NCBI GenBank assembly: GCA_965226755.1
Contig: CBDDDT010000001.1
Coordinates: forward strand, 248,001 to 312,000
Direction: 5' to 3'
DNA length: 64,000 bases
From: Bog-113 sp965226755
Lineage (GTDB): Bacteria > Acidobacteriota > Terriglobia > Bryobacterales > Bryobacteraceae
The notes under the pieces were generated by a model that saw only the letters and a list, made by a program, of their open reading frames with translations, had not been told where the DNA came from and searched no databases. The translations under genes and the position numbers were made by a program. Shown here one piece after another: positions 8,059 to 17,117 of this stretch (position 1 is its first letter; every line of letters begins with the position of its first letter).

Positions 8059-9747
8059 TCAGTTGATTCCCGCGATATGAATGTTCTGCGCTTCCATGGT
8101 GTGGGCGGTGGCGCGATCCAGATCGGCAAGGGCTTCGCTCAAATCGGCTTGGGAGCGGATCTCGCGGGAACGAGCCGCGGTCAGATCCGTCTGCCGTTGC
8201 AGGACGAGGAAGACGGACGAAGTGCCGGCCTGAAACTGGCGCTGCTCGCTGGCGTATTGATCCTCCGCGGAACGCCTGGCCAGCGCGGCCGCGCGAAGAC
8301 GGGCGCGAGCGGAGGAGACGGTCTGGATGGAGTTGCGGACGTCGGATTCGACCGCCATCGCGATCTGGTCATATTGAGCCTTGAGGCGTTTTCCTTCGAG
8401 CGCGGCGACGGCCGCGTTCGCCGAAGCGGTGCGATTGCGGATCGGCAGACTCATCTGGACGCCGACTTGAGCAATGGGGAAAGTGCCGCTGGTGAGAGCG
8501 CCGAGCGATTGACTGTAACCGCCGACCAGGATCGCCGGAATCTGCGTGCTGCCGATGGCGATGGACGGAATCGGCGGCAGCCCGACGAGAGCCGAGAGCT
8601 GGTTGATGCGATCGGCGAAAGGAGCGAGGCCGGCGGTGAACGGATCAGGCCCGGCGGGAACGGGCCGGCCGGCGAGACCCTGAAGGCTGAGGGTCGCCAC
8701 GGCGTCGATCTGCGGCTTGGCCTGCTCCCGGCTGAGGCGCGCGTCCAAACGGTTCACCTCGATGGTTACTTTACTTTCGGCCAGTTCAGGCCGCTGCGCC
8801 AAGGCCTTCTGCACGGCTTCGGGCAGGCTGGGCGTGTCGGCGGTGCTGGTGAGCGGGGTATTGGGCGTGAGGGCGATGCCCCACAGCAGATCCTGACGGT
8901 TGGGAAGGATCAGGGTTTTCAGATTGTTCTCGGCGCGGGTCAGCGCTTCCTGAGCCGTGAAGATGTTTTGCTGAAAGGTCGCGATCTGCGTTTGCGTCTG
9001 GATGACGTCGGCGGGCGCCAGCAAGCCTTGGTCGACCTGACGGCGATTGCTCGAATCCTGCTTCTCGGCGAGGCGCACGGCTTCCACCTGCACGGTGAGA
9101 TTCAGATGCGCAAAGGCGAGCTCCCAATAAGCGTTGATGGCCTGGGTGGTGACTTCAATGACGCGCTGGCGGAACTGCTGGTCGGTGAGCGCCTGGTTTT
9201 TGCGCGCGACTTCGAGACGGTGGCGGTTATCGTCATAGCGCAGGCCGCGCCACAAGGGCTGGGTCAGGTTGAGATTGACCGACGCGGGGAATTGCGGATT
9301 CAGGGTGACGAATTCGCTGTCGGTAGACTGGCGCGCGGAGGCGAAATCCAATTTGTATGTGCCGCCCAGCCAGGGAGAATTGCCGCTGAGCTGGGGATCG
9401 GCATAGAGTTCTTTCTGGGTCAATTTTCCGTCCGCCGCACCGCCGATCAGGGAACTGACGGGGCTGACGTTTTTCACGCGGTAGGCATTCATTCCGAGGC
9501 GCGGGTCGTAGTAGCCCTTGGCGCCCCGGATGTTGTAGACGGCTTCCTCGCGCGCGATCTGAGAGATGGCGATGTCGCGATCATTGGCGAGGGTGCGCTG
9601 CACCACCTCGGCAAGACTGATGGTGGTTTCGCCGAGCAGGCCGATGCGCTGCGGGACTTCGAGCGGCTCCTGGGGCGGCAGCGCCGGACTGGTTTGCGCG
9701 GCCAAACGAATGGATAGGAAGAGGACCGCGAGCAAGGAACGCCGCAT
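8059..9747 (-). CDS. TolC-family outer membrane efflux protein
   Basis: The 562-residue protein has a signal peptide (MRRSLLAVLFLSIRLAAQ) and two outer-membrane-efflux (OEP) halves rich in long amphipathic helices (for example residues about 150-260 and 440-555), as in TolC/OprM. It forms the outer-membrane exit duct of the RND pump encoded just upstream. The start is the ATG in TAATG that overlaps the RND stop by one base; the frame extends further upstream only as a shadow of the RND gene. It is the last gene of the tetR-MFP-RND-TolC operon. Confidence 0.9.
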   Translation of the reverse strand: MRRSLLAVLFLSIRLAAQTSPALPPQEPLEVPQRIGLLGETTISLAEVVQRTLANDRDIAISQIAREEAVYNIRGAKGYYDPRLGMNAYRVKNVSPVSSLIGGAADGKLTQKELYADPQLSGNSPWLGGTYKLDFASARQSTDSEFVTLNPQFPASVNLNLTQPLWRGLRYDDNRHRLEVARKNQALTDQQFRQRVIEVTTQAINAYWELAFAHLNLTVQVEAVRLAEKQDSSNRRQVDQGLLAPADVIQTQTQIATFQQNIFTAQEALTRAENNLKTLILPNRQDLLWGIALTPNTPLTSTADTPSLPEAVQKALAQRPELAESKVTIEVNRLDARLSREQAKPQIDAVATLSLQGLAGRPVPAGPDPFTAGLAPFADRINQLSALVGLPPIPSIAIGSTQIPAILVGGYSQSLGALTSGTFPIAQVGVQMSLPIRNRTASANAAVAALEGKRLKAQYDQIAMAVESDVRNSIQTVSSARARLRAAALARRSAEDQYASEQRQFQAGTSSVFLVLQRQTDLTAARSREIRSQADLSEALADLDRATAHTMEAQNIHIAGIN

Positions 9748-12700
9748 TATTCGACTTCCTTCAAGCGCGGGGCGAGCGCGGGCATATGCGCTCCGCGCCG
9801 TTTGGGAAAACGGCCGCGCAAGGAAGCCGCCAATCCGCTGGCGCGCTGGAGCACCGGCCAATCCTGGAGATCTTCAAAGAAGGAGTAGAAGACCGGAACC
9901 GCCAGGAGCGTGAGCAGCAGGCAGAGTGACTGGCCGCCGACGACGAGCACGCCGATGGAGCGATTGGTGGCCGCGCCGACGCCACCCGAGACCACGAGCG
10001 GAAGCATCCCGGCGACGAGGGCGATGGTGGTCATCAGAATGGGCCGGAGCCGGTCGCGATTGGCCTGAATGATGGCGTCGTAGCGGGTGAACCCGGCGCG
10101 GCGGAGACCGTTGGTGTGGTCGATCTGAAGAATCGCGTTCTTCTTCACGATGCCGAACAGAAGCAACAGGCCCAGGCCGGAGAAGATGTTCACGGTCTGG
10201 TGCGCGATGAGCAACGAGACGATTCCGAACGGCACCGCGAGCGGGAGCGTCAGCAGAATCGTGATGGGGTGGACGAAGGATTCGAACTGCGCGGCGAGAA
10301 CGATATACATGAAGATGAAGGTCAGCGAAAACGCGAGGATGAAGTAGTAGCCCGTGCGGCCCAGTTCTTTGGAGCTGCCGGTAAGCCCGGTGCGGTAGTC
10401 GGGATCCATGTGCATCTCCGCCGCCGCCTGACCGAGGTCTTTCAGAATGGTCGCCTGCGAGCCGCCGGGCAGCACGTTGCAGGTCAGCGTCACCTGGCGC
10501 TGCCGATTGATGCGATTGACCGAAGAAGGACCCGTGCCGGGGAGAATATGCACCACTTCGTCGAGGCCGACGGAGCCGCGTTTATTGGAAGGGACGGTCA
10601 TCTTGTTCAGGCCGGCGACGCCGCCGCGGAACTGCTCGGCGGCGCGAACCCGCACGTCGTACTGATCTTCGCCGGCGTTGAAGGTGGAAGCGACCTGACC
10701 GGCCACCAGTGTATTGAGCGCCTGCTCGATGTCCATGACCGAGACGCCCAGATCCGCCGCGCGGGGACGATCAATTTCCAGGCGCACTTCGGGCTTTCCG
10801 CTGCGCAGCGTGGAATCGGCGTCGGCGACTCCCGGAATCTTTTTCATGCGGGCCAGCAGCTCATCGGAATACTTGCCCAGCTTGTCGAGATCCGGTCCCT
10901 GGATGAAGTACTGGACGTCGGCATTGCTTTGGTTGCCGCCGATGGTGCTGACCAGCTCGACGCCGGTGTGAATCTCCGGCGGGTATTGCTTGAGGAGCGC
11001 GCGCGTCTTCTGCATCAGGTCTTCCTGAGAGACGCGGCGCTGATCGATATCGGACAGCTTCACGTAAATCTGTGCGCTGTTGACGGACCGGTCGGCGCTG
11101 CCGCCCGCCGTGGTCAGAGTGTCGGCCACGCCCGGCATCTGGCGGATGTCCTGGGCGATGCGCTCGGCGACGGAGGTGGTGGAGGCGAGCGACGTGCCTT
11201 CCGGAGTGCGGATCAGGACGTTGTATTGCGACTGATCATCGACCGGCAGGAAATTCTTGCCGACGAACATGAAGAGCGGGACGATGCTGAGGACGGTGAG
11301 GACGCTCAGGCCGAGGATGACGCGGCGATGCGCCATCGACCACTTCAGCATGCGGGTGTAATGGGTGTCGAGGAAGTGGAAGATGCGGGAGTCTTTTGAA
11401 TTATGCGCGGGTGAATTATGCGCGGGCGAATCGTGCCCGGGCTGATCGCGCTGGGGAGCTTTCACGAAGCGCGAGCAGAGCATCGGCGTGAGGGTGAAGG
11501 ACACCAGCAGCGAAACGGCGATGGCGAAAGCGGAGGTGAACCCGAACGAACTCATGAAACGGCCGACGATGCCTCCCATGAATCCGACGGGAAGAAACAC
11601 GGCAAGCAGCGAGAGCGTGGTGGCCATGACGGCCAGACCGATCTCTTTGGTGCCTTCCATCGCCGCCTGAAAGGGCGACATGTGCTTCTCTTCGATGAAG
11701 CGGTAGATGTTTTCGAGAACGATGATGGCGTCGTCGATCACGATTCCGACCATGAGGGTAAGCGCAAGCATGGTGATCTGGTTGAGCGTGAAGCCCATGG
11801 CCGCCATGAGCGCGAACGTCGAGATGATGGATGTGGGGATGGCGATGGCGGCGATCAGGGTGGTCCGGATATTCGCCAGAAACAGAAAGATGATGATGGA
11901 CGCGAAGATGCTGCCCTCGATGAGATGGTGCTTGATGTTGGAGACGGCGGCCTTGATGAAGACGGACTGATCGCCGATGATCTCCGTGCGCAGATCCCGG
12001 GGCAGCGAAGCCTGGATTTCCGTGAGGCGTTCGGCGACTCCCTCGGCGGTGGCCACCGTGTTTTCTCCCGATTGCTTGGCGACCACGAGAGTTACGGCGG
12101 CGACGCCGTTCAGCCGCGCGGATGTGCGCGGTTCCTCATAACTGTCTTCAGCGGCGCCGATATCCGCGACCTTGATGGTGTAGCCGTCGCGATTGGCGAT
12201 GGCGATCTGGTTGAACTGCGCGGGATCGGTGATCTTGCCGGTGGTGCGAACGGTGAACTCGCGCGTGCCGGCATTTAGGTTCCCGCCGGGCAGATCGAGG
12301 TTCTGCGTGCGCAGGGCGTTGAAGACGTCGGTCACGGTGAGGTTGTAAGAGCGCAGACGATCGGGATCGACCAGGACGTGGATCTCGCGCCGCGCGCCGC
12401 CCTCGATATCGATCTGTCCGACGCCTTTCACGTTTTCGAGCTTCTGCTTGATCTGCTTGTCCGCGATCATGGTCACGTCGCGCAACGAACGGGGCGCCGA
12501 GACGGCGATGCGCAGGATGGGCGCGGCGTCGGGATCGAATTTCTGGATGACCGGCGTTTTGGCGGTCTGCGGCAGATCATTGGTGATCAGATTGACCTTG
12601 TTCTGGACTTCCTGGGCCGCCACGTCGCCGTTCTTGGAAAGCTCAAACGTGATGATGACCAGGGCCTGGCCTTCCGAAGACGTGGAGCGCACTTCGTCGA

Positions 12701-12932
12701 CCTGGCTGATCACGTTGACCGCGTCTTCCACCTTTTTGGTGATCTCCGTCTCGACTTCTTCGGGAGAAGCGCCGGGATTTTGCACGATTACGGAGACGGT
12801 GGGGATGTCCACCTTCGGGAAGAGATCGACTCCGAGGCTGAAGTACGAGAAGACGCCGACGACGACCAGCGACAGAATCAGCATGGTCGCAAAAACGGGA
12901 CGCCGGATACAAAGCTGCGCGAGGCCGTGCAT
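9747..12932 (-). CDS. RND multidrug efflux transporter, HAE1/AcrB type
   Basis: The length of 1061 residues is typical of AcrB-like proton-driven exporters. The first membrane helix (IRRPVFATMLILSLVVVGVFSYFSLGVDLFPKVD) is classic. GIVIDDAIIVLENIYRF carries the paired Asp of TM4 that relays protons, and two large periplasmic porter loops and twelve helices follow in order. With the adaptor and TolC protein it would pump drugs, detergents or toxic metabolites out of the cell. The gene starts immediately after the adaptor stop (TAAATG) and overlaps the TolC gene. Confidence 0.95.
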   Translation of the reverse strand: MHGLAQLCIRRPVFATMLILSLVVVGVFSYFSLGVDLFPKVDIPTVSVIVQNPGASPEEVETEITKKVEDAVNVISQVDEVRSTSSEGQALVIITFELSKNGDVAAQEVQNKVNLITNDLPQTAKTPVIQKFDPDAAPILRIAVSAPRSLRDVTMIADKQIKQKLENVKGVGQIDIEGGARREIHVLVDPDRLRSYNLTVTDVFNALRTQNLDLPGGNLNAGTREFTVRTTGKITDPAQFNQIAIANRDGYTIKVADIGAAEDSYEEPRTSARLNGVAAVTLVVAKQSGENTVATAEGVAERLTEIQASLPRDLRTEIIGDQSVFIKAAVSNIKHHLIEGSIFASIIIFLFLANIRTTLIAAIAIPTSIISTFALMAAMGFTLNQITMLALTLMVGIVIDDAIIVLENIYRFIEEKHMSPFQAAMEGTKEIGLAVMATTLSLLAVFLPVGFMGGIVGRFMSSFGFTSAFAIAVSLLVSFTLTPMLCSRFVKAPQRDQPGHDSPAHNSPAHNSKDSRIFHFLDTHYTRMLKWSMAHRRVILGLSVLTVLSIVPLFMFVGKNFLPVDDQSQYNVLIRTPEGTSLASTTSVAERIAQDIRQMPGVADTLTTAGGSADRSVNSAQIYVKLSDIDQRRVSQEDLMQKTRALLKQYPPEIHTGVELVSTIGGNQSNADVQYFIQGPDLDKLGKYSDELLARMKKIPGVADADSTLRSGKPEVRLEIDRPRAADLGVSVMDIEQALNTLVAGQVASTFNAGEDQYDVRVRAAEQFRGGVAGLNKMTVPSNKRGSVGLDEVVHILPGTGPSSVNRINRQRQVTLTCNVLPGGSQATILKDLGQAAAEMHMDPDYRTGLTGSSKELGRTGYYFILAFSLTFIFMYIVLAAQFESFVHPITILLTLPLAVPFGIVSLLIAHQTVNIFSGLGLLLLFGIVKKNAILQIDHTNGLRRAGFTRYDAIIQANRDRLRPILMTTIALVAGMLPLVVSGGVGAATNRSIGVLVVGGQSLCLLLTLLAVPVFYSFFEDLQDWPVLQRASGLAASLRGRFPKRRGAHMPALAPRLKEVE

Positions 12933-14225
12933 TTAGGATCTTCCTCCGGACTGGGTATGAACGGGCGCGCCGTCGTAAAGCGCGGCCTGGTTGGTGACGG
13001 CGACAGCGTCTCCCGAGGAAAGGCCGGAGACGATGCGAATCTGGTCGCCTTCGGCATCGCCGGGGAGAACGACGCGGAGCCGGGCGCGGCCATTCTCGAT
13101 GACGTAGACCTGGAACGAATCCGTAGTCTTATCGCGGATGACGGCGGCGCGCGGCACGAAGATGGCATCTTCGCCGCCGGGCAGGAGCACTTGCGCGGTC
13201 GAAAACATGCCGGGCCGGAGCGCGTTGTCGGTGTTGGGGAAGCGCGCTTCGAGGATGAAGACGCGCGAGTTCGGGTCCACGCTGGGATTTACGGCGGAGA
13301 CTTTGCCGGTGAAATCGCGATCGGGGTAAGCGGAGACGCGAGCGACGACGGTCATGCCGACCTTGGCGCGAGAGGCGCGCTGTTCCGGCGTTTGCAGCTG
13401 CAGTTTGAGCGTGCCGATGCGCACCAGCGTGGCGATTTTGGCGGTCAGCGCGACATACTCTCCGGCAGCCACGGGCCGCGCGGTGATGTATCCGTCGAAG
13501 GGCGCCCGGATGGTGGTGTCGGCCACCGCCTTCTCGGCCTGTTCCAGTTGCGCCTTCACGCTGTCGAGCGAGGCTTGGGAACCGCTGATCACCTGGTAAC
13601 TCTGCCGGGCGGCGTTGAGCGTTCCTTCAAACTGCTGGCGCGCGGCGTTGGCCTGCGCCTCGGCCGTTTCCTGCTGCGTATGCGCTTTCTCGAAGGCGCT
13701 CTGGGAAACGTCGCCGGTATTCACCAGATTGGCGTAGCGCTTGGAATCGGCCGCGGCGAGTTTGGCCTGCGCTTCGGCGGATTCGTAGTTGGCGCGCGCG
13801 GCGGCCACCTCCGGAACCTTGTTGGGATCGAACGCTCCGGTGGTCAGGCCGATGCGCGATTGCGCCTGGCGAACGGCCGCATTGGCCTCTTCCATCTGGG
13901 CCTTCGCCTGTTGGAGCCGCAGATTCGCGTCGCGGTGGTCGAGCTCGCAGATCACCTGGCCCTGGCGCACGAAGGCCCCGACATCCACCGGGGTCGAGAG
14001 GATGCGTCCGGCGACCGGCGGCGCGATGTCGGAAGACTCATCCGGGACAAAGCTGCCCGTCTCCTGAAAAGCGGCGGGGACGTTGCGGAGCTGCGCGCGC
14101 GCGGTGACGACCGGGATGGACTGGGGAGCGGCCGCGCGGGTGGTGGAAGCGGCATCGTTCTTGGGTCCGCAGCCGGCGGCGATCAGCGCGACGGCCAAGA
14201 CGCCCCATAGAATGCGACGATTCAT
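12933..14225 (-). CDS. RND efflux periplasmic adaptor (membrane fusion lipoprotein)
   Basis: The 430-residue protein has a lipoprotein signal (MNRRILWGVLAVALIAAGC, lipid-modified Cys19). It then shows the HlyD/AcrA arrangement: a biotinyl-lipoyl half motif (PPVAGRILSTPVDVGAFVRQGQVICELD), a coiled-coil hairpin (about 95-230), the second lipoyl half (TIRAPFDGYITARPVAAGEYV) and beta-barrel domains. It bridges the RND pump and the TolC channel. The ATG overlaps the tetR stop (ATGA) and the stop abuts the RND start, so expression is coupled. Confidence 0.93.
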   Translation of the reverse strand: MNRRILWGVLAVALIAAGCGPKNDAASTTRAAAPQSIPVVTARAQLRNVPAAFQETGSFVPDESSDIAPPVAGRILSTPVDVGAFVRQGQVICELDHRDANLRLQQAKAQMEEANAAVRQAQSRIGLTTGAFDPNKVPEVAAARANYESAEAQAKLAAADSKRYANLVNTGDVSQSAFEKAHTQQETAEAQANAARQQFEGTLNAARQSYQVISGSQASLDSVKAQLEQAEKAVADTTIRAPFDGYITARPVAAGEYVALTAKIATLVRIGTLKLQLQTPEQRASRAKVGMTVVARVSAYPDRDFTGKVSAVNPSVDPNSRVFILEARFPNTDNALRPGMFSTAQVLLPGGEDAIFVPRAAVIRDKTTDSFQVYVIENGRARLRVVLPGDAEGDQIRIVSGLSSGDAVAVTNQAALYDGAPVHTQSGGRS

Positions 14226-14881
14226 TGCTTCTCCTTCGGGTGGGCTAAGACGCCGCCCAAGATGATCTGCGTGAACGTTTCCACGGCCTGCTCGTCGGTG
14301 AAGCCGGCATCGTGGTACTCGCAGAGATGGGTATGCATCCCGTACTGCTGGGCCATTCCGGCGAGGGCGAAGATGACCGCCGATGGATTCATCTCCCGCA
14401 GACCGCCTTCGCGCTGACGCCGCGCAATATACTCGCGCAGGATTTCAATGATCTGGAGGGCGAACTGTTTGTGGTACATGGCGGCGATCTCGTGGCCTTC
14501 GAGCGCGGCGTAGAGCATGACGCGCTCGAATTTGGCGTCTTCGCGGAAAATGCAGACGATTTTCGTGAGGATTTCGCGGAAAATGCCTTCGTCGTCATTG
14601 GCTTCCATGCGGTCTTGCAGGGCTTTGAGCCAGACCTCTTTGCCGGATTTCTGACGGCGTTCGAGGATCGCGGTGTAGAGCTGTTCCTTGGTGGCGAAAT
14701 GGCGGAAGATGATGGCCTCGGTGACGCCGGCCGCGGAGGCGATCTCTTTGGTGGTGGTTCCTTTGAAGCCGCGGCGGGAGAAGAGATCGATGGCGACGTC
14801 GATGAGCTGTTCGCGGCGCGCTTCGGCGTGGAGGCGGGGCGGGGTGTCGGGAGGGGTGGTTTCGGCGGGGTGAGGGCGCAA
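14222..14881 (-). CDS. TetR/AcrR-family repressor of the efflux operon
   Basis: The 219-residue protein has an N-terminal helix-turn-helix (about residues 22-68: RREQLIDVAIDLFSRRGF, then ATTKEIASAAGVTEAIIFRHF-like) typical of TetR/AcrR, and a helical ligand-binding C-terminal domain. It is the first gene of the minus-strand efflux operon and overlaps the adaptor gene by four bases. The start used here is a TTG at 14881, nine bases from the inverted-repeat operator; an internal start is possible. Repression of its own operon with release by a pump substrate is the usual scheme and is inferred here. Confidence 0.9.
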   Translation of the reverse strand: MRPHPAETTPPDTPPRLHAEARREQLIDVAIDLFSRRGFKGTTTKEIASAAGVTEAIIFRHFATKEQLYTAILERRQKSGKEVWLKALQDRMEANDDEGIFREILTKIVCIFREDAKFERVMLYAALEGHEIAAMYHKQFALQIIEILREYIARRQREGGLREMNPSAVIFALAGMAQQYGMHTHLCEYHDAGFTDEQAVETFTQIILGGVLAHPKEKQ

Positions 14882-14890
14882 GAAATGATT

Positions 14891-14906
14891 GTAAGTAAAT
14901 ACTTAC
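14891..14906. promoter_or_regulatory. Inverted-repeat operator upstream of tetR-efflux operon
   Basis: GTAAGTA-AA-TACTTAC is a perfect 7+7 bp inverted repeat with a 2 bp centre, followed at once by a further TTAC half-like element and TTACATG. It sits between the divergent 74-codon gene and the TTG start of tetR, in an AT-rich island inside GC-rich DNA. TetR-type repressors of RND operons commonly bind such sites. Binding is inferred. Confidence 0.7.
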
Positions 14907-14926
14907 TTACATGTCAAGCGGGGTTT

Positions 14927-15151
14927 CTAGAAGTGCGTCGGCGCGATTCGGCCATTCTCGTCGGGAACCCGTCCGTCCAGAACGTATCTGTTGAACGCCC
15001 GCAGAGCAAGAGCGAAGCGGTCGCGCGCCGCGATCCGGTCCCCGTCTTCAGCAGACCTAAACTCTTCGTGCCGTGCCCGCACTTCCTCTAAAAGCTCAGC
15101 TTCGACCTGCTGACGTGGTTTGCCCACTCGAATCGTCGCGGTTTTTGGCAT
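14927..15151 (-). CDS. Small hypothetical protein
   Basis: The 74 residues, MPKTATIRVGKPRQQVEAEL onward, form a charged and mainly helical protein without signal peptide or membrane segment. The reading frame has coding-like composition. It lies upstream of the tetR operator on the same strand. Its opening resembles small DNA-binding or antitoxin-like proteins in a general way, but no family can be named. Confidence 0.5.
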   Translation of the reverse strand: MPKTATIRVGKPRQQVEAELLEEVRARHEEFRSAEDGDRIAARDRFALALRAFNRYVLDGRVPDENGRIAPTHF

Positions 15152-15414
15152 GCGCCCAACCCACCTGTATCGCCCTCGTTTTTACTCGTTCGTTCGTAAA
15201 AAATCAACCCGAAATCGGTGAGCCGTTGAAACACAAAAATGTGGAGAGCGCTTTTCATCACAAAGCGGTGATTCGGGTTTGGGAGATCAGGCGGTTTTAG
15301 TCCGTCGGTGGGCTTGGCGGGACGGGATTAAAAAGGAGACAGCAGCACGGGCTTAGCGGGCTTGGGTTCGGTCATGCACCAGCTAATTACCGGGGCGAGC
15401 GATAGAGTCTCCGC

Positions 15415-16089
15415 GTGCTGGTCGACGGCAAGAAAGCCGCCTACCAGATCGATCGAATCGGTTTATATTCATCTGTCATGGCAAAAATTGACCCTGTAAG
15501 GATCATCCAACCTTGGGAGTCGGGCTGGGGTGCCCAACAAGCGCATCTACCGACGACTGTCACAAGTCCTGCCGCTCGGAGAATTGTTCGATCTGGCGAA
15601 CTGCTAGCTGACGGAAGTAGGGCAAGGGCTGATACAAACGTCTATAGCATCTCTGTAACGGTAATGGCGAAGGTTGATGGATGGCAACCTTCGCCTCTGG
15701 TGCTCGCGGCGGGTGAAACCGCTCTGATAACGGCGCAAGGGCAGTGGCAAGTCATACCTCCGAATTGGACTGGACCGGAAGGACACGCTGGCATCCCTGC
15801 GTATGGGCCCACTCCCAGCCCGTATCCTCCTTCCGTCCCATGGGTAAGCGGGGGATACCTCGTGCCAGGTGCGGTTGAGGGCTGCCTGTTAGTCCAGGAC
15901 GGGACTGGATTCGTCCAGGCGTTTGGGCCGCCCGGTTTAGGCTCGGACCCTGTAATTGTTCATGCGCCCGGCAGAATTTAGTTTATAGCGAACGATGAGC
16001 CTCAACCGCAAGGAAATGTCGGGCACCTTGGCTACGCGGATAATGTGGGGTCTCTTACCGTAACCATGAGTTTCTCTACACTAGCCTAG
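15415..16089 (+). pseudogene. LecA/PA-IL-like lectin-domain gene interrupted by an in-frame TAG
   Basis: The frame opens at GTG 15415 (ATGs at 15478 and 15664 are alternatives) and stops at TAG 15979-15981. It then continues in the same frame for 35 more sense codons to TAG 16087-16089. The protein before the stop (MAKVDGWQPSPLVLAAGETALI...GYLVPGAVEGCLLV...) and after it (FIANDEPQPQGNVGHLGYAD, then NVGSLTVTMSF) together make one PA-IL/LecA-like carbohydrate-binding beta-sandwich. Its usual last strands (NDD..DNSGSLTVTI-like) lie beyond the stop. The gene is therefore either inactivated by a single nonsense change, wrongly sequenced, or read through. No signal peptide is seen. Confidence 0.6.
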
Positions 16090-16412
16090 GCCTCTGTTAG
16101 AACGGGTACGCCACACGTCCGCCGGAAAACCCGACCAGTGGCGCAAGCCGTAACCGTGCCGCGTGGCTGCCGCCACGACCACGGCTCCCGTGGGAGGCAA
16201 TGATTGTGGCGCTGGAAAAAGTGCCCGGATTTCTATCCCGTCGCTCTTGACCCCCCAGAAGTGCTGCCGAGTAGATTGACGGGAAAGGCCGGAGACGCCA
16301 ACGCCCATCTGTGAACTGCCGCGGAAGCCGCTCAAATGCGCGTGACAATACGTGGTGGATCGCTTACTATAAAGCGGTCATAATAACTAACGAGGGGCCT
16401 CTCTTTAGGGCC
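16090..16412. other. Gene-poor stretch between lectin remnant and toxin-antitoxin genes
   Basis: No convincing gene is present on either strand; the overlapping open frames here have no recognisable domain or coding signal. The right-hand part holds the promoter of the toxin-antitoxin pair. Confidence 0.5.
16342..16370 (+). promoter_or_regulatory. Sigma70-like promoter of PIN toxin-antitoxin pair
   Basis: GTGACA (16342-16347) and TACTAT (16365-16370) are separated by exactly 17 bases, close to the TTGACA/TATAAT consensus. They lie about 40 bases upstream of the antitoxin ATG in a locally AT-rich segment. Predicted from sequence only. Confidence 0.5.
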
Positions 16413-16667
16413 ATGAGCCGTATGATTCACAGCGTGAAAGACCTTTCGCCCGATCAAAAGATGGCTATCGAAAGCCTTCTTGGCCGCCCGGTCTCGGAAG
16501 CGGAGCAGATAAGCCTGCGCACCTTGCCCCTGCCCCCGGCTCCCGATTGGCTGCGGGCCATCCAGCAGGATGCGAAACACAGAGGGCTCGATTGCCTGAC
16601 GCCTGAGGACATTGACGCCGAGATTGCCGCGGCCCGCCGCGAGCGGGATCAACGCACCGGCAAATGA
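16413..16667 (+). CDS. Putative antitoxin of a PIN-domain toxin-antitoxin pair
   Basis: The protein has 84 residues, MSRMIHSVKDLSPDQKMAIE onward, and is helical and charged. It is encoded directly upstream of a PIN-domain RNase and overlaps it by four bases (ATGA). This arrangement is standard for antitoxins partnered with COG1569-type PIN toxins, which neutralise the RNase and repress the operon. Residues 12-40 resemble a short helix-turn-helix-like or dimerisation segment, but the fold is not certain. ATG 16413 gives the start; an ATG three codons on is possible. Confidence 0.65.
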   Translation: MSRMIHSVKDLSPDQKMAIESLLGRPVSEAEQISLRTLPLPPAPDWLRAIQQDAKHRGLDCLTPEDIDAEIAAARRERDQRTGK

Positions 16668-17092
16668 TCCGGGTTGTTATCGACACGAACGTCGTCGTTT
16701 CGGCGATGCTGCGTTCCGGCGGCCTGCCGGAGGCCGTTTTTATTCTCGCCATGTCCGGACAGGTGCAGAGCTTCATCTCGGAGCCGATATTCTCCGAATA
16801 CGAGGGTGTGCTGCGTCGGCCCCGCCTCGCCATCGATCCTGAGAAAGTCACCATTGCGCTGGCCCGAATCCGCGCCGCGGCTTCATTTGTCCGGCCCGCC
16901 ACCAAGGTCACCGCAGCGCGCGATCCCGATGACAATATCTTCCTTGAATGCGCCGAGACCGCTCAAGCCCATTATTTGGTAACGGGCAACATAAAGCATT
17001 TTCCCGAACGATGGCGGGAGACCTTCATCGTCACGCCCCGGCAGTTAATGGATGCCTGTGCACTCGCTTCGGAAGAGTCCGGCTCCTCGTAG
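16664..17092 (+). CDS. PIN-domain toxin (putative endoribonuclease)
   Basis: The 142-residue protein has the PIN acidic residues: VVIDTNVVVSAML (first Asp at residue 6), SEPIFSEYEGVL (Glu) and ARDPDDNIFLECAE (paired Asp). It ends with YLVTGNIKHFPERW, typical of the putative TA-system toxin, PIN family (COG1569). These are Mg-dependent RNases that stop translation when unbound by antitoxin. It overlaps the antitoxin gene by ATGA. A paralogue with the same closing motif lies at 59194-59622. Confidence 0.85.
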   Translation: MIRVVIDTNVVVSAMLRSGGLPEAVFILAMSGQVQSFISEPIFSEYEGVLRRPRLAIDPEKVTIALARIRAAASFVRPATKVTAARDPDDNIFLECAETAQAHYLVTGNIKHFPERWRETFIVTPRQLMDACALASEESGSS

Positions 17093-17117
17093 CGGTTTTG
17101 CCCCTGCCCGCGCATCC

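Noticed and set aside
10116..14210. Long plus-strand open frames opposite the RND and adaptor genes
   Set aside because: High GC keeps the antisense frame open; composition (Asp/Gly/Arg/His-rich) and lack of domains mark them as shadows.
16081..16348. Overlapping 83-84 codon minus-strand frames
   Set aside because: No domain, no ribosome-binding site and two frames of equal quality overlapping each other.
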